Source: Spirochaetia bacterium 38H-sp
Lineage (GTDB): Bacteria > Spirochaetota > Spirochaetia > Winmispirales > Winmispiraceae
Length of the DNA stretch: 64,000 nt
Assembly (NCBI GenBank): GCA_039023545.1
Contig: JBCHKQ010000003.1
Span: 62,001 to 126,000 of the forward strand
Direction of reading: 5' to 3'
Shown here in pieces: positions 25,590 to 34,242 of this stretch. The notes beneath the pieces were generated by a model. That model saw only the letters and a list, made by a program, of their open reading frames with translations, searched no databases and had not been told where the DNA came from. The position numbers and the translations under genes are program-made. Positions within the stretch are counted from its first letter, which is position 1; the number at the start of each line of letters is the position of its first letter.

Positions 25590-26910
25590 GACAAAAAAGG
25601 CCTGTGATAATTTTGGTGAGGAAAGATTGCCCAGAGATCTTATAAGGGCTTATGGTGAGGTTAAGTTTGCTGTTCTCTCTGCTATACAGGAAGAGGAGGC
25701 CTTTTTCTCTGTGCTCCACTGGGAATGTATAAGTCTGGCAATAGAAGAGCTTATTTCCGGTCTTCTTGATGATTATCTCTGTATTCCTCTTATGCAGGGA
25801 GGAGCTGGCACGAGCATCAACATGTGCATCAACGAGACAATAGCGATGCGTGCCAACAGCCTTCTTGAGGAGAGAGGGGAAAAGGGACTTCTTGACTCTG
25901 TAGAGCACATCAACAGATATCAGTCCACCAATGATACCTTTACCACTGCAATCACAATTGCTGTCTTTAGAAAGCTTATAGAACTGGAAAAACTGGTAAT
26001 AGATATACAAAAACTGCTTGCTGACAGAGAAAGAAGCTATGCAGGTATTCTCATGGCAGGAAGAACAGAGATGCAGGATGCCCTTCCCATTACTCTTGGG
26101 CAGGTTTTTGGTTCATGGGCAGGAATGTTTGAGCGTGACAGATGGCGTTTGAATAAGATAAAAGAGAGGTTAAGGACAATAGCTCTTGGTGGTACTGCTG
26201 TGGGGACGGGTTTCCCTGTACCTGCTAGCATAGTGTTTGCAAGCGAAGCTCGACTGAGAGAAATTACAGGGCTGCCGCTAGCAAGAAGCCAGAATCTTCC
26301 TGATGAGATAGCTAATCTGGATAAATATACTGAGCTAGCGCATGGTATCAGGCAAGTCTGTGACAATATTTTTAAACTTACAGGCGACCTTTTGATATAT
26401 ACATCCTCGCAGACAGGTGAACTTGTGCATCCTGAGCTGCAATCTGGTAGCAGCATAATGGCAGCTAAGACCAATCCTGTACTTTTGGAATATGCAAGAG
26501 GCCTCTCTATTGCAGCCTCATATTCTGCACTATCTGTGAGTGAGTATTCCAGAAACGGACAGCTCCAGCTCAATGCCTTTTTGCCCTTTGTCTGTGAGGA
26601 ACTCTTTAGAGCTTTTGAGCTCGCAAAAAAGGCTCTGGCAGCATTGATAAGACTCATTCCCAAGCTGGAAGTAAACAAAAAAAGGATAGAAGAGAACCTT
26701 CTTCGTTCCCACATACTTCTCAATGCCCTTCTTCCTGTTATTGGATACAGACGAGTAAAGGAGCTCTATCACAGCCATCCCGAGCCTTTTTTAAGCACCC
26801 ACGAGCTTGCAGACTATGCTGCGAAGAAAACCGGACTGGACAAAAAGAAGATATTGGAAGCAATAGACATAGATAACATAACATCCTTTGGCGGGAGAAA
26901 AAATGCATGA
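25567..26910 (+). CDS. Aspartase/fumarase-superfamily lyase of the hydrogenase-maturation cluster
   Basis: A 447-residue lyase with the superfamily signature SGSSIMAAKTNP (about residues 295-306), the TNDTFTTAI substrate loop and GGAGTSINMCINE. It is closest to aspartate ammonia-lyase. Genes annotated aspA are found beside hydE/F/G in several anaerobes, and a role in supplying an H-cluster precursor (ammonia or a related small molecule) has been suggested. Overlaps on both sides (23 nt with hydE, 4 nt with hydF) show tight coupling to the maturases, which argues against a simple catabolic role. AAGGA lies ahead of the ATG at 25567; an ATG at 25573 is also possible. Confidence 0.85.
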   Translation: MVMYPGPETKKACDNFGEERLPRDLIRAYGEVKFAVLSAIQEEEAFFSVLHWECISLAIEELISGLLDDYLCIPLMQGGAGTSINMCINETIAMRANSLLEERGEKGLLDSVEHINRYQSTNDTFTTAITIAVFRKLIELEKLVIDIQKLLADRERSYAGILMAGRTEMQDALPITLGQVFGSWAGMFERDRWRLNKIKERLRTIALGGTAVGTGFPVPASIVFASEARLREITGLPLARSQNLPDEIANLDKYTELAHGIRQVCDNIFKLTGDLLIYTSSQTGELVHPELQSGSSIMAAKTNPVLLEYARGLSIAASYSALSVSEYSRNGQLQLNAFLPFVCEELFRAFELAKKALAALIRLIPKLEVNKKRIEENLLRSHILLNALLPVIGYRRVKELYHSHPEPFLSTHELADYAAKKTGLDKKKILEAIDIDNITSFGGRKNA

Positions 26911-28124
26911 ACAGCACACCACTTGCAGAAAGGCCGCGTATAGTAATTCTTGGAGAAACCAATGCGGGAAAGTCCAGCCTGCTCAATGCCATATTTGAAA
27001 AAGATGTGGCTATAATCTCTGATACTCCAGGAACAACAACGGACCCGGTAACACGCGCATACGAGTTGCCTGATGCAGGTCCTGTTGCCATAACGGATAC
27101 TGCGGGGCTTGGTGACGATACTGAGCTTGGCGAGTTGCGTATGAAAAAAACACGCAGTATGATAGATGCCGCGGATATTGCGCTTGTTGTCTGTCCACTT
27201 GATAGGCCTCCGACTCAGCAGGAACTAAGTCTAATAGCAGAGCTCAGCAAAAGAAAAAAAAATTATCTTATAGCAGTGAGTTTTACTGACAAAACCCCAG
27301 ACAGAAAAAGAGAACGCTGGCTGGAAGGAAAAGATCACATAAAAGTTTCGTCTGTAACAAAAGAAGGCGTGCCACAACTACGCAAAAAACTTGCAGAGCT
27401 TGTAAAAAAGACTGGTACGGAGCCAGGTCCGCTGGAAGGACTCATACAAGAAGGCCAGATGGTTTTGCTTGTAGTCCCCATAGACCTTGCTGCTCCGCAA
27501 GGAAGACTCATCTTGCCGCAGGTAGAAACCATAAGGAACGCGCTTGATTTTGATGCTCATGCGCTTGTAGTAAAAGAAAGGGAGCTCTATTCTGTCTACA
27601 GCAAACTCCCAGAGCCTCCCGCACTTGTGGTAACTGACAGCCAGGTATTCTTTAAAGTTGCAGCGGACATAGCCCCCGGACAGATGTTAACATCCTTCTC
27701 AATTCTCTTTGCCCGTAAAAAAGGACGCCTTTCCCAGTATGTAAGAGGCCTTGCCGCACTCACTGATTTTCCCCGCGGTAAAAAAGTCCTTGTTATAGAA
27801 TCCTGCTCTCACCACAGAGGACCCGATGATATCGCCACGGTAAAAATCCCCAGATTATTCCATCAGCTTGTGGACTCCCGCATTGCCTTTGACCATGCCA
27901 GAGAATTACCGGAAGACCTCTCAGCTTATGGCCTTGTCATACATTGCGGTGGCTGTATGGTAGGCAGAAGCGCAATCCTGTCACGCTTAAGACGCCTTGC
28001 AGAAGCAGGAATACCTGTAACCAACTACGGACTTTTTCTTGCATGGGCGCACGGACTTTTGCCCAGAGCTCTTGAACCTTTCCCTTATGAATACGAACTT
28101 TATAAAAAAATAACAAGAAAATAG
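26907..28124 (+). CDS. hydF: [FeFe]-hydrogenase H-cluster maturation GTPase HydF
   Basis: A 405-residue scaffold protein that assembles and delivers the di-iron subcluster to the hydrogenase. The GTPase domain has G1 GETNAGKSS, G2/G3-region DTPGTTTDPV and G3 DTAGLGDD. The usual G4 NKxD appears replaced by FTDKTPD, which may weaken guanine specificity. The C-terminal cluster-binding domain keeps the expected ligands ESCSHHRG and HCGGCM. The ATGA overlap with the preceding lyase shows coupling. It ends the operon and is followed by a pair of palindromic elements. Confidence 0.93.
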   Translation: MNSTPLAERPRIVILGETNAGKSSLLNAIFEKDVAIISDTPGTTTDPVTRAYELPDAGPVAITDTAGLGDDTELGELRMKKTRSMIDAADIALVVCPLDRPPTQQELSLIAELSKRKKNYLIAVSFTDKTPDRKRERWLEGKDHIKVSSVTKEGVPQLRKKLAELVKKTGTEPGPLEGLIQEGQMVLLVVPIDLAAPQGRLILPQVETIRNALDFDAHALVVKERELYSVYSKLPEPPALVVTDSQVFFKVAADIAPGQMLTSFSILFARKKGRLSQYVRGLAALTDFPRGKKVLVIESCSHHRGPDDIATVKIPRLFHQLVDSRIAFDHARELPEDLSAYGLVIHCGGCMVGRSAILSRLRRLAEAGIPVTNYGLFLAWAHGLLPRALEPFPYEYELYKKITRK

Positions 28125-28282
28125 ACCGAACGGCTTACCCGTGCTATATGCAGCCATACCATAAACTATGGGCACGGGTAAGCCTGCCTGCGGCAGATAC
28201 AGAGCAAAAATAGTGGGCTGATTTTCTCTGCCTTTTGCCGAAGGCAGCGCCGGGACTCTGTTTGTCACGGCGCGTTCGGTAT
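28125..28282. repeat. Tail-to-tail pair of palindromic elements
   Basis: The left copy (28125-28195) has ACCGAACG, a long inner stem GGCTTACCCGTGC/GCACGGGTAAGCC and CTGCCTGCGGCAG. The right copy (28235-28282) has GCCGAAGGCAG, the inner stem GCGCCG/CGGCGC and CGTTCGGTAT. It lies between convergent genes. Confidence 0.88.
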
Positions 28283-28331
28283 AAAAATACTGCAGCTGAA
28301 ACTGCGGCTTATGTATATTTATTTCAATCTT

Positions 28332-30932
28332 TTATGCAAGAACAGTGTCGTCCTGTTGCTGAGAATTTTCTTTATCCTGCGGAATTTCTCCGGAGTTTTC
28401 GTTTACACTGTATGTTATGCCTGCTATGAGGTAGAGTACTATGCTTGTTGCAAGGAGCAGTTTAAAGCCACTTGCAACAGAGATGATTCTTGCCAGTGTA
28501 GCACCTGTTACGGAGAAACCGCCGTTCATACCCCATGCCCATGGCAGAAGATTAGGACGGTTCTTCTGAAGGCTGTCCAGCCCGTTGGGATAAGGCACAC
28601 CCATGAAGAATGCCGGAGGAATGATTACGGCAAGGCTTATGAGCACTCTTATCAGCATGGAGTCGGAGCGGTGAGGGTAGAGCAGACTGTTGAGACCAAA
28701 TATATAGAAGATAAGTGCAGCTGCTATTAGAATTGCGCTTGCAGGTACTATGTATCTTCTGTACTTGCTGAGGCCCATGCTTGCAAGATTGCCCAATGCG
28801 GATGATATCAACATGGCAGTAATTACTATACTCGTTGCATATGTTGTGTTTGCCAAAAATACTCCGAGGCGCTGGATAAGAAAGATTTCTACAAGCATGT
28901 AGCCTGCTCCCAGGCTTGCATAGTAAAGGATTACAGGGATTGTGCCCTTCCTGTTTTTAAACAGTGTTTTCCACTTGACCGCCACAGGAAGAGCTATAAT
29001 GATTATACCGAATATCAATGATTGCAGGAATACTGCCAGAAACAGAAGATATCCCCATTCTTCTGCTACGTCTGGAAGCTGATCGAGATAGTCTCCAAGC
29101 CTGCCTAGCTTGAGATAGCCTGCATAGTACGGCCGCTCGTCTCGTGGGGGGCGTATATCAAAAATATAGTTTTCTTCTATTGTTTTTGCTTTTCCTGCCA
29201 GCATCACAGGGATTGCAGACCTGTAAGCATCGAGGTTGGTGTATGATTCTTCCTGTTTTGTTTCTGTTTTTTGGGATGCAATCTCTACTTGTTTATTCTT
29301 CTTGTTCTCAAAATGAGCATTGTATTTTTGTATTATCTTATCCAAGGGTATTGCATCAAGCTTTTTTACTGGAGTATAAATCAGCTCAAAAGACCTGGAG
29401 TCACAAAACTTACTCAGGTCATAAAGCTCCCCTTCTGTAAAAGGAGTTTTCTTTATAAGTATACTTGTCGTAGAGCGGAAAAGTCCGTAAGAAAAAAGAT
29501 GCTTGCCGGGCTCCTCATATCCTTCCTCTCTCAGTGCTGTTATTATGCTATTTAACACACGAAGAACGTTTCTGGGAGGGTTGAGTCTGTCCCATAGTGT
29601 GATGGATATTATGCCTTTGTCATTCAGTGCACCCAGATAATCCTTAAAAGCCTCTACAGTATAAGTATAATCTTCATGTATGGGGTATCCACCCGCATCA
29701 GAAAGACCTATGGAGTCAACAAGGCTTATTTCTATAAGATTGTATTCTCCCCTGTGAGCTATTGCAAATGCTCTGGGATTTCCTTTTGTCAGATTTATTA
29801 TTCTGTTACTGAGAACATCGCCGGTAAATTGTTTGATGTTGGGATCGTCCCTGAGAATATGTATCATGGACTCTGATGGTTCCACTATATCTATCTTTTT
29901 TGCCTTGTTATGCAGAGCTACTTGTGTGTTGGTTCCGCCGCTAAGGTTGATGAGCAAGACAGATGGTTTCTCCAATATCATATATGGAGCTGCCATAGGA
30001 AGATAATCCAGGTATTCTTTCTCGTCTTCTTCCAGCATTCCCATAACACCTATGGGACCATTGCCATCATTGTACATACCCCAAAAAGGCTGAGACGGCA
30101 TTTTTTCCAGTTTTAGAGCAACGTTGTCAGAAAGTCCTGGAGCAAAGTGAAAGTACCTAGATGCGTATACATGATACTCTCCCTCCGGGCCAAAGGAATA
30201 ATGTACCAACTTGGAGTCTGGATATTTTCTTACATAGCTTATTGCTTTATAATCGGATACTCGTATATCCGACCACATAAAAAGTGCGGTAAGTGCCAGA
30301 GCCGTGCTTATTGCCATTCCTATAAGATAATGTACTCTGAATCCTTTCTTGCCAGAATCAGAATCTTGTTCTGCTGTTACGAGAAAGGAAGCAAGTATGG
30401 CAAGAAAAAGTATGGGAAGAAGAAGGAACTTTACGGGAAGTACAAACATAAAAAGGATGATAAATATTCCGCCTATTCCGGAGCCTACCATATTGGAGAA
30501 ATACAGAGCCTTAATCCTGTCCGACATTACTATAAAAAGTACGCCTATAAATACTGCAACAATGAAGAAAGGAACACCGTATAATATATAGTATCCTGCT
30601 ATAAACCAGACTTGTCTGGAGTCTGCTCCTAGAAACACCGGATTAAAGGGAATAAGCTGTGCAAGAATTGTACAGAACACAAGTGCAATAGGTGTTATGA
30701 TTGCAGACCATGAGAGTATTTGCTCTGCCCTTTGTTTTATCCAATCTATCGAGAGCGTGAGAATAATACCTGCTATACCCATCCCCAACAATGCAGTGGA
30801 AATAACCATGGAGCCAAAGTTGGTCCAGTTTCCAACGGAGAAGATACGCATTACATAAAGCTCGTAGGCTATTTCTACTACCGAAAGCAGAAAGAGTGCT
30901 ATTAGTTTGTTAGTAGCTTTTTTCTTATCCAT
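28332..30932 (-). CDS. Membrane protein with spermidine-synthase-like domain between two membrane blocks
   Basis: An 866-residue protein. About six N-terminal membrane helices (1-215) precede a soluble Rossmann-like region (about 330-520) resembling the aminopropyl/methyltransferase fold (VLLINLSGGTNTQVALHN, then IDIVEPSESMI and YNLIEISLVDS), followed by a second block of about seven helices (620-850). Fused SpeE-like membrane proteins of this kind occur in many bacteria. Here the glycine-rich loop reads NLSGGTNTQ where polyamine synthases have GGGDG, so true spermidine synthase activity is doubtful. It is divergent from a membrane-anchored PCMT, 101 nt away, with facing leaderless promoters. 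A transporter-like or lipid-modifying role is possible. Confidence 0.72.
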   Translation of the reverse strand: MDKKKATNKLIALFLLSVVEIAYELYVMRIFSVGNWTNFGSMVISTALLGMGIAGIILTLSIDWIKQRAEQILSWSAIITPIALVFCTILAQLIPFNPVFLGADSRQVWFIAGYYILYGVPFFIVAVFIGVLFIVMSDRIKALYFSNMVGSGIGGIFIILFMFVLPVKFLLLPILFLAILASFLVTAEQDSDSGKKGFRVHYLIGMAISTALALTALFMWSDIRVSDYKAISYVRKYPDSKLVHYSFGPEGEYHVYASRYFHFAPGLSDNVALKLEKMPSQPFWGMYNDGNGPIGVMGMLEEDEKEYLDYLPMAAPYMILEKPSVLLINLSGGTNTQVALHNKAKKIDIVEPSESMIHILRDDPNIKQFTGDVLSNRIINLTKGNPRAFAIAHRGEYNLIEISLVDSIGLSDAGGYPIHEDYTYTVEAFKDYLGALNDKGIISITLWDRLNPPRNVLRVLNSIITALREEGYEEPGKHLFSYGLFRSTTSILIKKTPFTEGELYDLSKFCDSRSFELIYTPVKKLDAIPLDKIIQKYNAHFENKKNKQVEIASQKTETKQEESYTNLDAYRSAIPVMLAGKAKTIEENYIFDIRPPRDERPYYAGYLKLGRLGDYLDQLPDVAEEWGYLLFLAVFLQSLIFGIIIIALPVAVKWKTLFKNRKGTIPVILYYASLGAGYMLVEIFLIQRLGVFLANTTYATSIVITAMLISSALGNLASMGLSKYRRYIVPASAILIAAALIFYIFGLNSLLYPHRSDSMLIRVLISLAVIIPPAFFMGVPYPNGLDSLQKNRPNLLPWAWGMNGGFSVTGATLARIISVASGFKLLLATSIVLYLIAGITYSVNENSGEIPQDKENSQQQDDTVLA

Positions 30933-30939
30933 GGCAGGG

Positions 30940-30969
30940 AGTATACCTTAAAAAAACGTAATCATGCAA
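30940..30969 (-). promoter_or_regulatory. Promoter of the speE-like membrane gene (leaderless)
   Basis: On the minus strand: TTGCAT, an 18-bp spacer and TATACT, ending 7 nt before the ATG. There is no Shine-Dalgarno site. Confidence 0.6.
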
Positions 30970-30998
30970 TTATTTTTTTTTCTAGGATAAAAAAATAA

Positions 30999-31027
30999 TT
31001 GACAGTAATAAAAAAGATTCTTAGTAT
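30999..31027 (+). promoter_or_regulatory. Promoter of the PCMT-like gene (leaderless)
   Basis: TTGACA (perfect, 30999-31004), a 17-bp spacer and TAGTAT (31022-31027), ending 6 nt before the ATG at 31034. There is no Shine-Dalgarno site. Confidence 0.75.
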
Positions 31028-31033
31028 GGCTGC

Positions 31034-32071
31034 ATGAATATAACAAAGCTGTTTATACCTCTTGAGTATGTGCTGATATTTTTTCTTGGTCTGCTCATGG
31101 GCATTGTTTCTGTGACAGGTTTTTTGCTTTCTAGTATGTCTTCTGTAGAAAAAGTAGTTTCTTATGAAGAAGTAAAGGCACGTGAGATTGTAAGGCAGGC
31201 CATAGAAGAGACTGCAAGAAAAGATGCTCCGGAATACGGATATTCTTATGAGGCAAGCGATGAGTTTGACTATGATGCACCTGCTTTCGCTGCTTCCATG
31301 CCAGTGGATACCAAGGAAACCTGGCTCAACTGGATGTTGGAACACAGGGATGAGTCAGTTGAGTTTCTCAACAAGAGGTGGGAGCTTGCGCAATCCTTTG
31401 TAAAATCCGGCGAGCTAAAGCGCTTGGAAGATCTGCGGGCATTTCTGCTTACTCCGCGAGAACACTTTGTAAGAAAGGCCAACAAAGGCAAAGAATATGC
31501 GGATACATGGCTTCCTATAGGTTATGGTGCAACAATAACTGATCCTGATGTCGTATCGATGATGACTACAACACTCAATATATCTCCTGATGACAAGGTT
31601 CTGGAGATTGGCACAGGCTCCGGCTACCAGTCTGCTATCTTGTCCAACCTCACTAGACATGTATATACAATAGAAATAATAAAACCCTTATATGTGGAAA
31701 CCCACAATCTTTATCTCAGTCTTTCCGATAAGTATCCCAACTACAAAAACATAAACAGAAAGCTGGGAGATGGATATTACGGATGGGAAAAACATGCTCC
31801 CTTTGATAAAATAATAATAACCTGCGGAATAGACCATATCCCGCCTGTATTGTTAAAGCAGCTCAAAGTTGGTGGTATCATGGTTCTTCCTCTGGGTCCT
31901 CCAGGTCGGCAGTACATAATGGAAATAAGAAAGAAAAAAGACGAGAACGGGAACATAGTCCTTACGAGAAGGGATGTGTATAACGGGCTCAGTGTGAGGT
32001 TTATACCCTTCCGTGACGAAAAAGGTCAGGCTTATTACCAATCGGTAGGAGAGGAAGAACAGGAAAAATAA
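31034..32071 (+). CDS. Membrane-anchored protein-L-isoaspartate O-methyltransferase-like protein
   Basis: A 345-residue protein. An N-terminal membrane helix (about 8-33) and a charged, acidic linker (about 40-90) precede a PCMT-like methyltransferase domain (about 145-330): SAM motif VLEIGTGSGYQSAILS, YTIEI, DKIIITCGIDHIP and LPLGPPG. PCMTs repair isoaspartyl residues in damaged proteins. The membrane anchor is not usual for the family, and the acidic linker suggests the domain is held at the membrane, on a side I cannot determine. A second pair of palindromic elements follows. Confidence 0.8.
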   Translation: MNITKLFIPLEYVLIFFLGLLMGIVSVTGFLLSSMSSVEKVVSYEEVKAREIVRQAIEETARKDAPEYGYSYEASDEFDYDAPAFAASMPVDTKETWLNWMLEHRDESVEFLNKRWELAQSFVKSGELKRLEDLRAFLLTPREHFVRKANKGKEYADTWLPIGYGATITDPDVVSMMTTTLNISPDDKVLEIGTGSGYQSAILSNLTRHVYTIEIIKPLYVETHNLYLSLSDKYPNYKNINRKLGDGYYGWEKHAPFDKIIITCGIDHIPPVLLKQLKVGGIMVLPLGPPGRQYIMEIRKKKDENGNIVLTRRDVYNGLSVRFIPFRDEKGQAYYQSVGEEEQEK

Positions 32072-32110
32072 AGAGATATGCAGCAGACCATTGGGTCTAC
32101 TTTTTTTACA

Positions 32111-32266
32111 TACCGAACGCACGGTATGCTTCGCATCCCGTGCTGCCTACGGCATAAAAATGCTTATGCTGCCAGGCATGTGTCCAGATTTGCACCGCAG
32201 GCAGGAGACACTGCGGCTTTTTCTTCTTTGTCTTTCCTGCGAGGACGCAGTGTCTCCGTTCGGTAT
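32111..32266. repeat. Tail-to-tail pair of palindromic elements
   Basis: The left copy (32111-32155) has TACCGAACG, the inner stem GCACGG/CCGTGC with an ATGC/GCAT extension, and CTGCCTACGGCAT. The right copy (32191-32266) has ACCGCAGGCAG, the inner stem GGAGACACTGCG/CGCAGTGTCTCC and CGTTCGGTAT. Confidence 0.88.
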
Positions 32267-32427
32267 AAAAGTATATTTTATAATATGGTTTGACTTATTG
32301 GCTTATTATGGTATATTATAGCTTAAATATTATAAAAATACTTCGATATTTAAATATGGTTGATATTTTATATAGCCAATTTATAAATGGTAGGTTATAA
32401 TATTGCCAGTAAGGGAGGCCCACTACC

Positions 32428-34173
32428 ATGATGTGGCTTTTTGATGAAGAGGTAAAAAAAAGACCCTCCTTTGCCAAAAAGAAGCGAAACAAAAAACATA
32501 TAAATCCAATGGGACAGTCCATGAATACTGATTTGTATAAAAAAGTTTTTAAAAAAATATCCTATTATGTAGGTAATTTCTTTGTATTTATTTTAAGACT
32601 AATGTGGTCTTTCTTCAAGAAGGTTCCGTGGGGAATTGTTTCTACTGTGCTTATAGTGGCTTTTGCCATAAGTATTGTGGTATACAGTGTTACTGCTTCT
32701 GATTTGCCCCCGGACAGTGTCTCTGCCCAGCTTGCCTCAGCTACTTCAGAGCCTTCTTTCTCCGAGCCGCCGGAGGCTGTGATTTTATCCAGCGAGGATG
32801 AGATAAAGTCGCTTGATGTTTTGGGTGCTGGTGCGCAGAAACAGGACAGAATTGAAGATATTGAGTATGTGATAAGAAGCGGTGAGACTTTGTCAGAGAT
32901 AGCTTTTAGCTATGATATAGATGCAGATATCCTTGCTGCCTATAATGGTATTGAGAATTATAATTATATTAAGGCGGGTGATAAGATAAAGATTCCGTCT
33001 TATGTCACGGAGAAGAAGTTTCGCATATCATATAAGAGGCAGAAGACTAAAGAGGCTCTTAAGAAACTTCCTCTCAATATTGCATATACGATAATAGATG
33101 ATGGCGACCAAAATGGCAGCACAATTACGGTTCAGTTTGCTTTAAAGGATATAACAGGAGATGCTATAAAGGAGGCAAAGTGGGACTTTGGTGATGGTAA
33201 TAAGGCTGCCAAGTTAGAGCCTGCCCACAACTACAGAAGCCCGGGTGTTTACGATGTCAGGCTTGTTGCTGTTGCTTCCGATGGCACTGTCTATGACTCA
33301 GGTGTCGTAAAAGTGGATGTTCCAGACCCCACTGTACTTCACAGCAGCCAGAATACGCGGTTTATAACACTTCCCAATCCTGATGATGATTTTAGTTTTC
33401 CGGGGAAGGTTATAATGGTTGCAGGTTATTCTTCTGTGGAGAGTTCTCCTGTAAAGATTATAGATACTGCTGCTGGTGCTACAACCGTTTCTTTTGAAAA
33501 ACCAGGTTATTATGGCATAACAGTAGAGGAACAAGAGGGCAATCAGTATTATTCTGTATTTGTAAGTCCGGTTCCATCCATGCATGTTGATGCTTCTCTT
33601 GATACAAGAGTTTTGGGGGTAAACTGGTACAGGACACAGTTTAATACCGGTACATCTTCCAACTGTGGACCTGCTTCTGCATCTATGGCTATAGGCTGGG
33701 CTACAGGAGAATATTTTTCCGTATACAATGTTAGACAGATTGTGGGATGGAAGGGCGACGGTGCTACAAGCTTTGCAGATTTGTTAAAGGCGATAAGAGT
33801 ACGTGGAATAAATGATGCAGCTATAGTAAGGCTTAGAGACTTTAATGATCTCAAAGAAGTTATAGATAACGGCGATGTTGCAATCATTCTCATACACACT
33901 GGTGGAATCAGTATGGTAAAAGGTAATCCGGCAACGGACCTTTTTGGCAAATATTATAATGATTCCGTAGGACATTATATAGTTGTAAAAGGATATTCTC
34001 TTGATGGTAAGTATCTTGTTATAAACGACCCTATCCCTAGTGACTGGGCTTCCAACAGCTGGAGATATCCTGATGGTATCAGTATGATAGGTCGTAACAG
34101 ATACTTTAGTACGCAGGAAGTGTTTAACTCTCTCAGAACATATAATATGATTGTTGTACCAAGAAAAAAATAA
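32428..34173 (+). CDS. Membrane-anchored LysM-PKD-C39-like peptidase
   Basis: A 581-residue protein. A basic cytoplasmic N-terminus and a membrane helix (about 70-92) precede a LysM peptidoglycan-binding domain (about 145-195, EYVIRSGETLSEIAFSYDID), a PKD-like domain (about 235-300, KWDFGDGNKAAK) and a C39_2-type cysteine peptidase (about 395-570). The peptidase has the catalytic cysteine in SSNCGPASASMAIGW, the histidine in GHYIVVKGYS and the acid in LVINDP. It is likely an envelope-facing protease or amidase that works close to peptidoglycan; the substrate is unknown. AAGGGAGG precedes the ATG. The 160-nt upstream gap is very A+T-rich with several possible promoters. A bidirectional terminator follows. 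Confidence 0.82.
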   Translation: MMWLFDEEVKKRPSFAKKKRNKKHINPMGQSMNTDLYKKVFKKISYYVGNFFVFILRLMWSFFKKVPWGIVSTVLIVAFAISIVVYSVTASDLPPDSVSAQLASATSEPSFSEPPEAVILSSEDEIKSLDVLGAGAQKQDRIEDIEYVIRSGETLSEIAFSYDIDADILAAYNGIENYNYIKAGDKIKIPSYVTEKKFRISYKRQKTKEALKKLPLNIAYTIIDDGDQNGSTITVQFALKDITGDAIKEAKWDFGDGNKAAKLEPAHNYRSPGVYDVRLVAVASDGTVYDSGVVKVDVPDPTVLHSSQNTRFITLPNPDDDFSFPGKVIMVAGYSSVESSPVKIIDTAAGATTVSFEKPGYYGITVEEQEGNQYYSVFVSPVPSMHVDASLDTRVLGVNWYRTQFNTGTSSNCGPASASMAIGWATGEYFSVYNVRQIVGWKGDGATSFADLLKAIRVRGINDAAIVRLRDFNDLKEVIDNGDVAIILIHTGGISMVKGNPATDLFGKYYNDSVGHYIVVKGYSLDGKYLVINDPIPSDWASNSWRYPDGISMIGRNRYFSTQEVFNSLRTYNMIVVPRKK

Positions 34174-34189
34174 GATACATTTTATTAAT

Positions 34190-34218
34190 AAAAAGCCCGT
34201 CAACACGACGGGCTTTTT
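34190..34218. terminator. Bidirectional Rho-independent terminator
   Basis: AAAAAGCCCGTC / GACGGGCTTTTT with a 5-nt loop. It serves both convergent genes. Confidence 0.9.
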
Positions 34219-34242
34219 CTATTTGTAAGTTTGTAAGATCTT

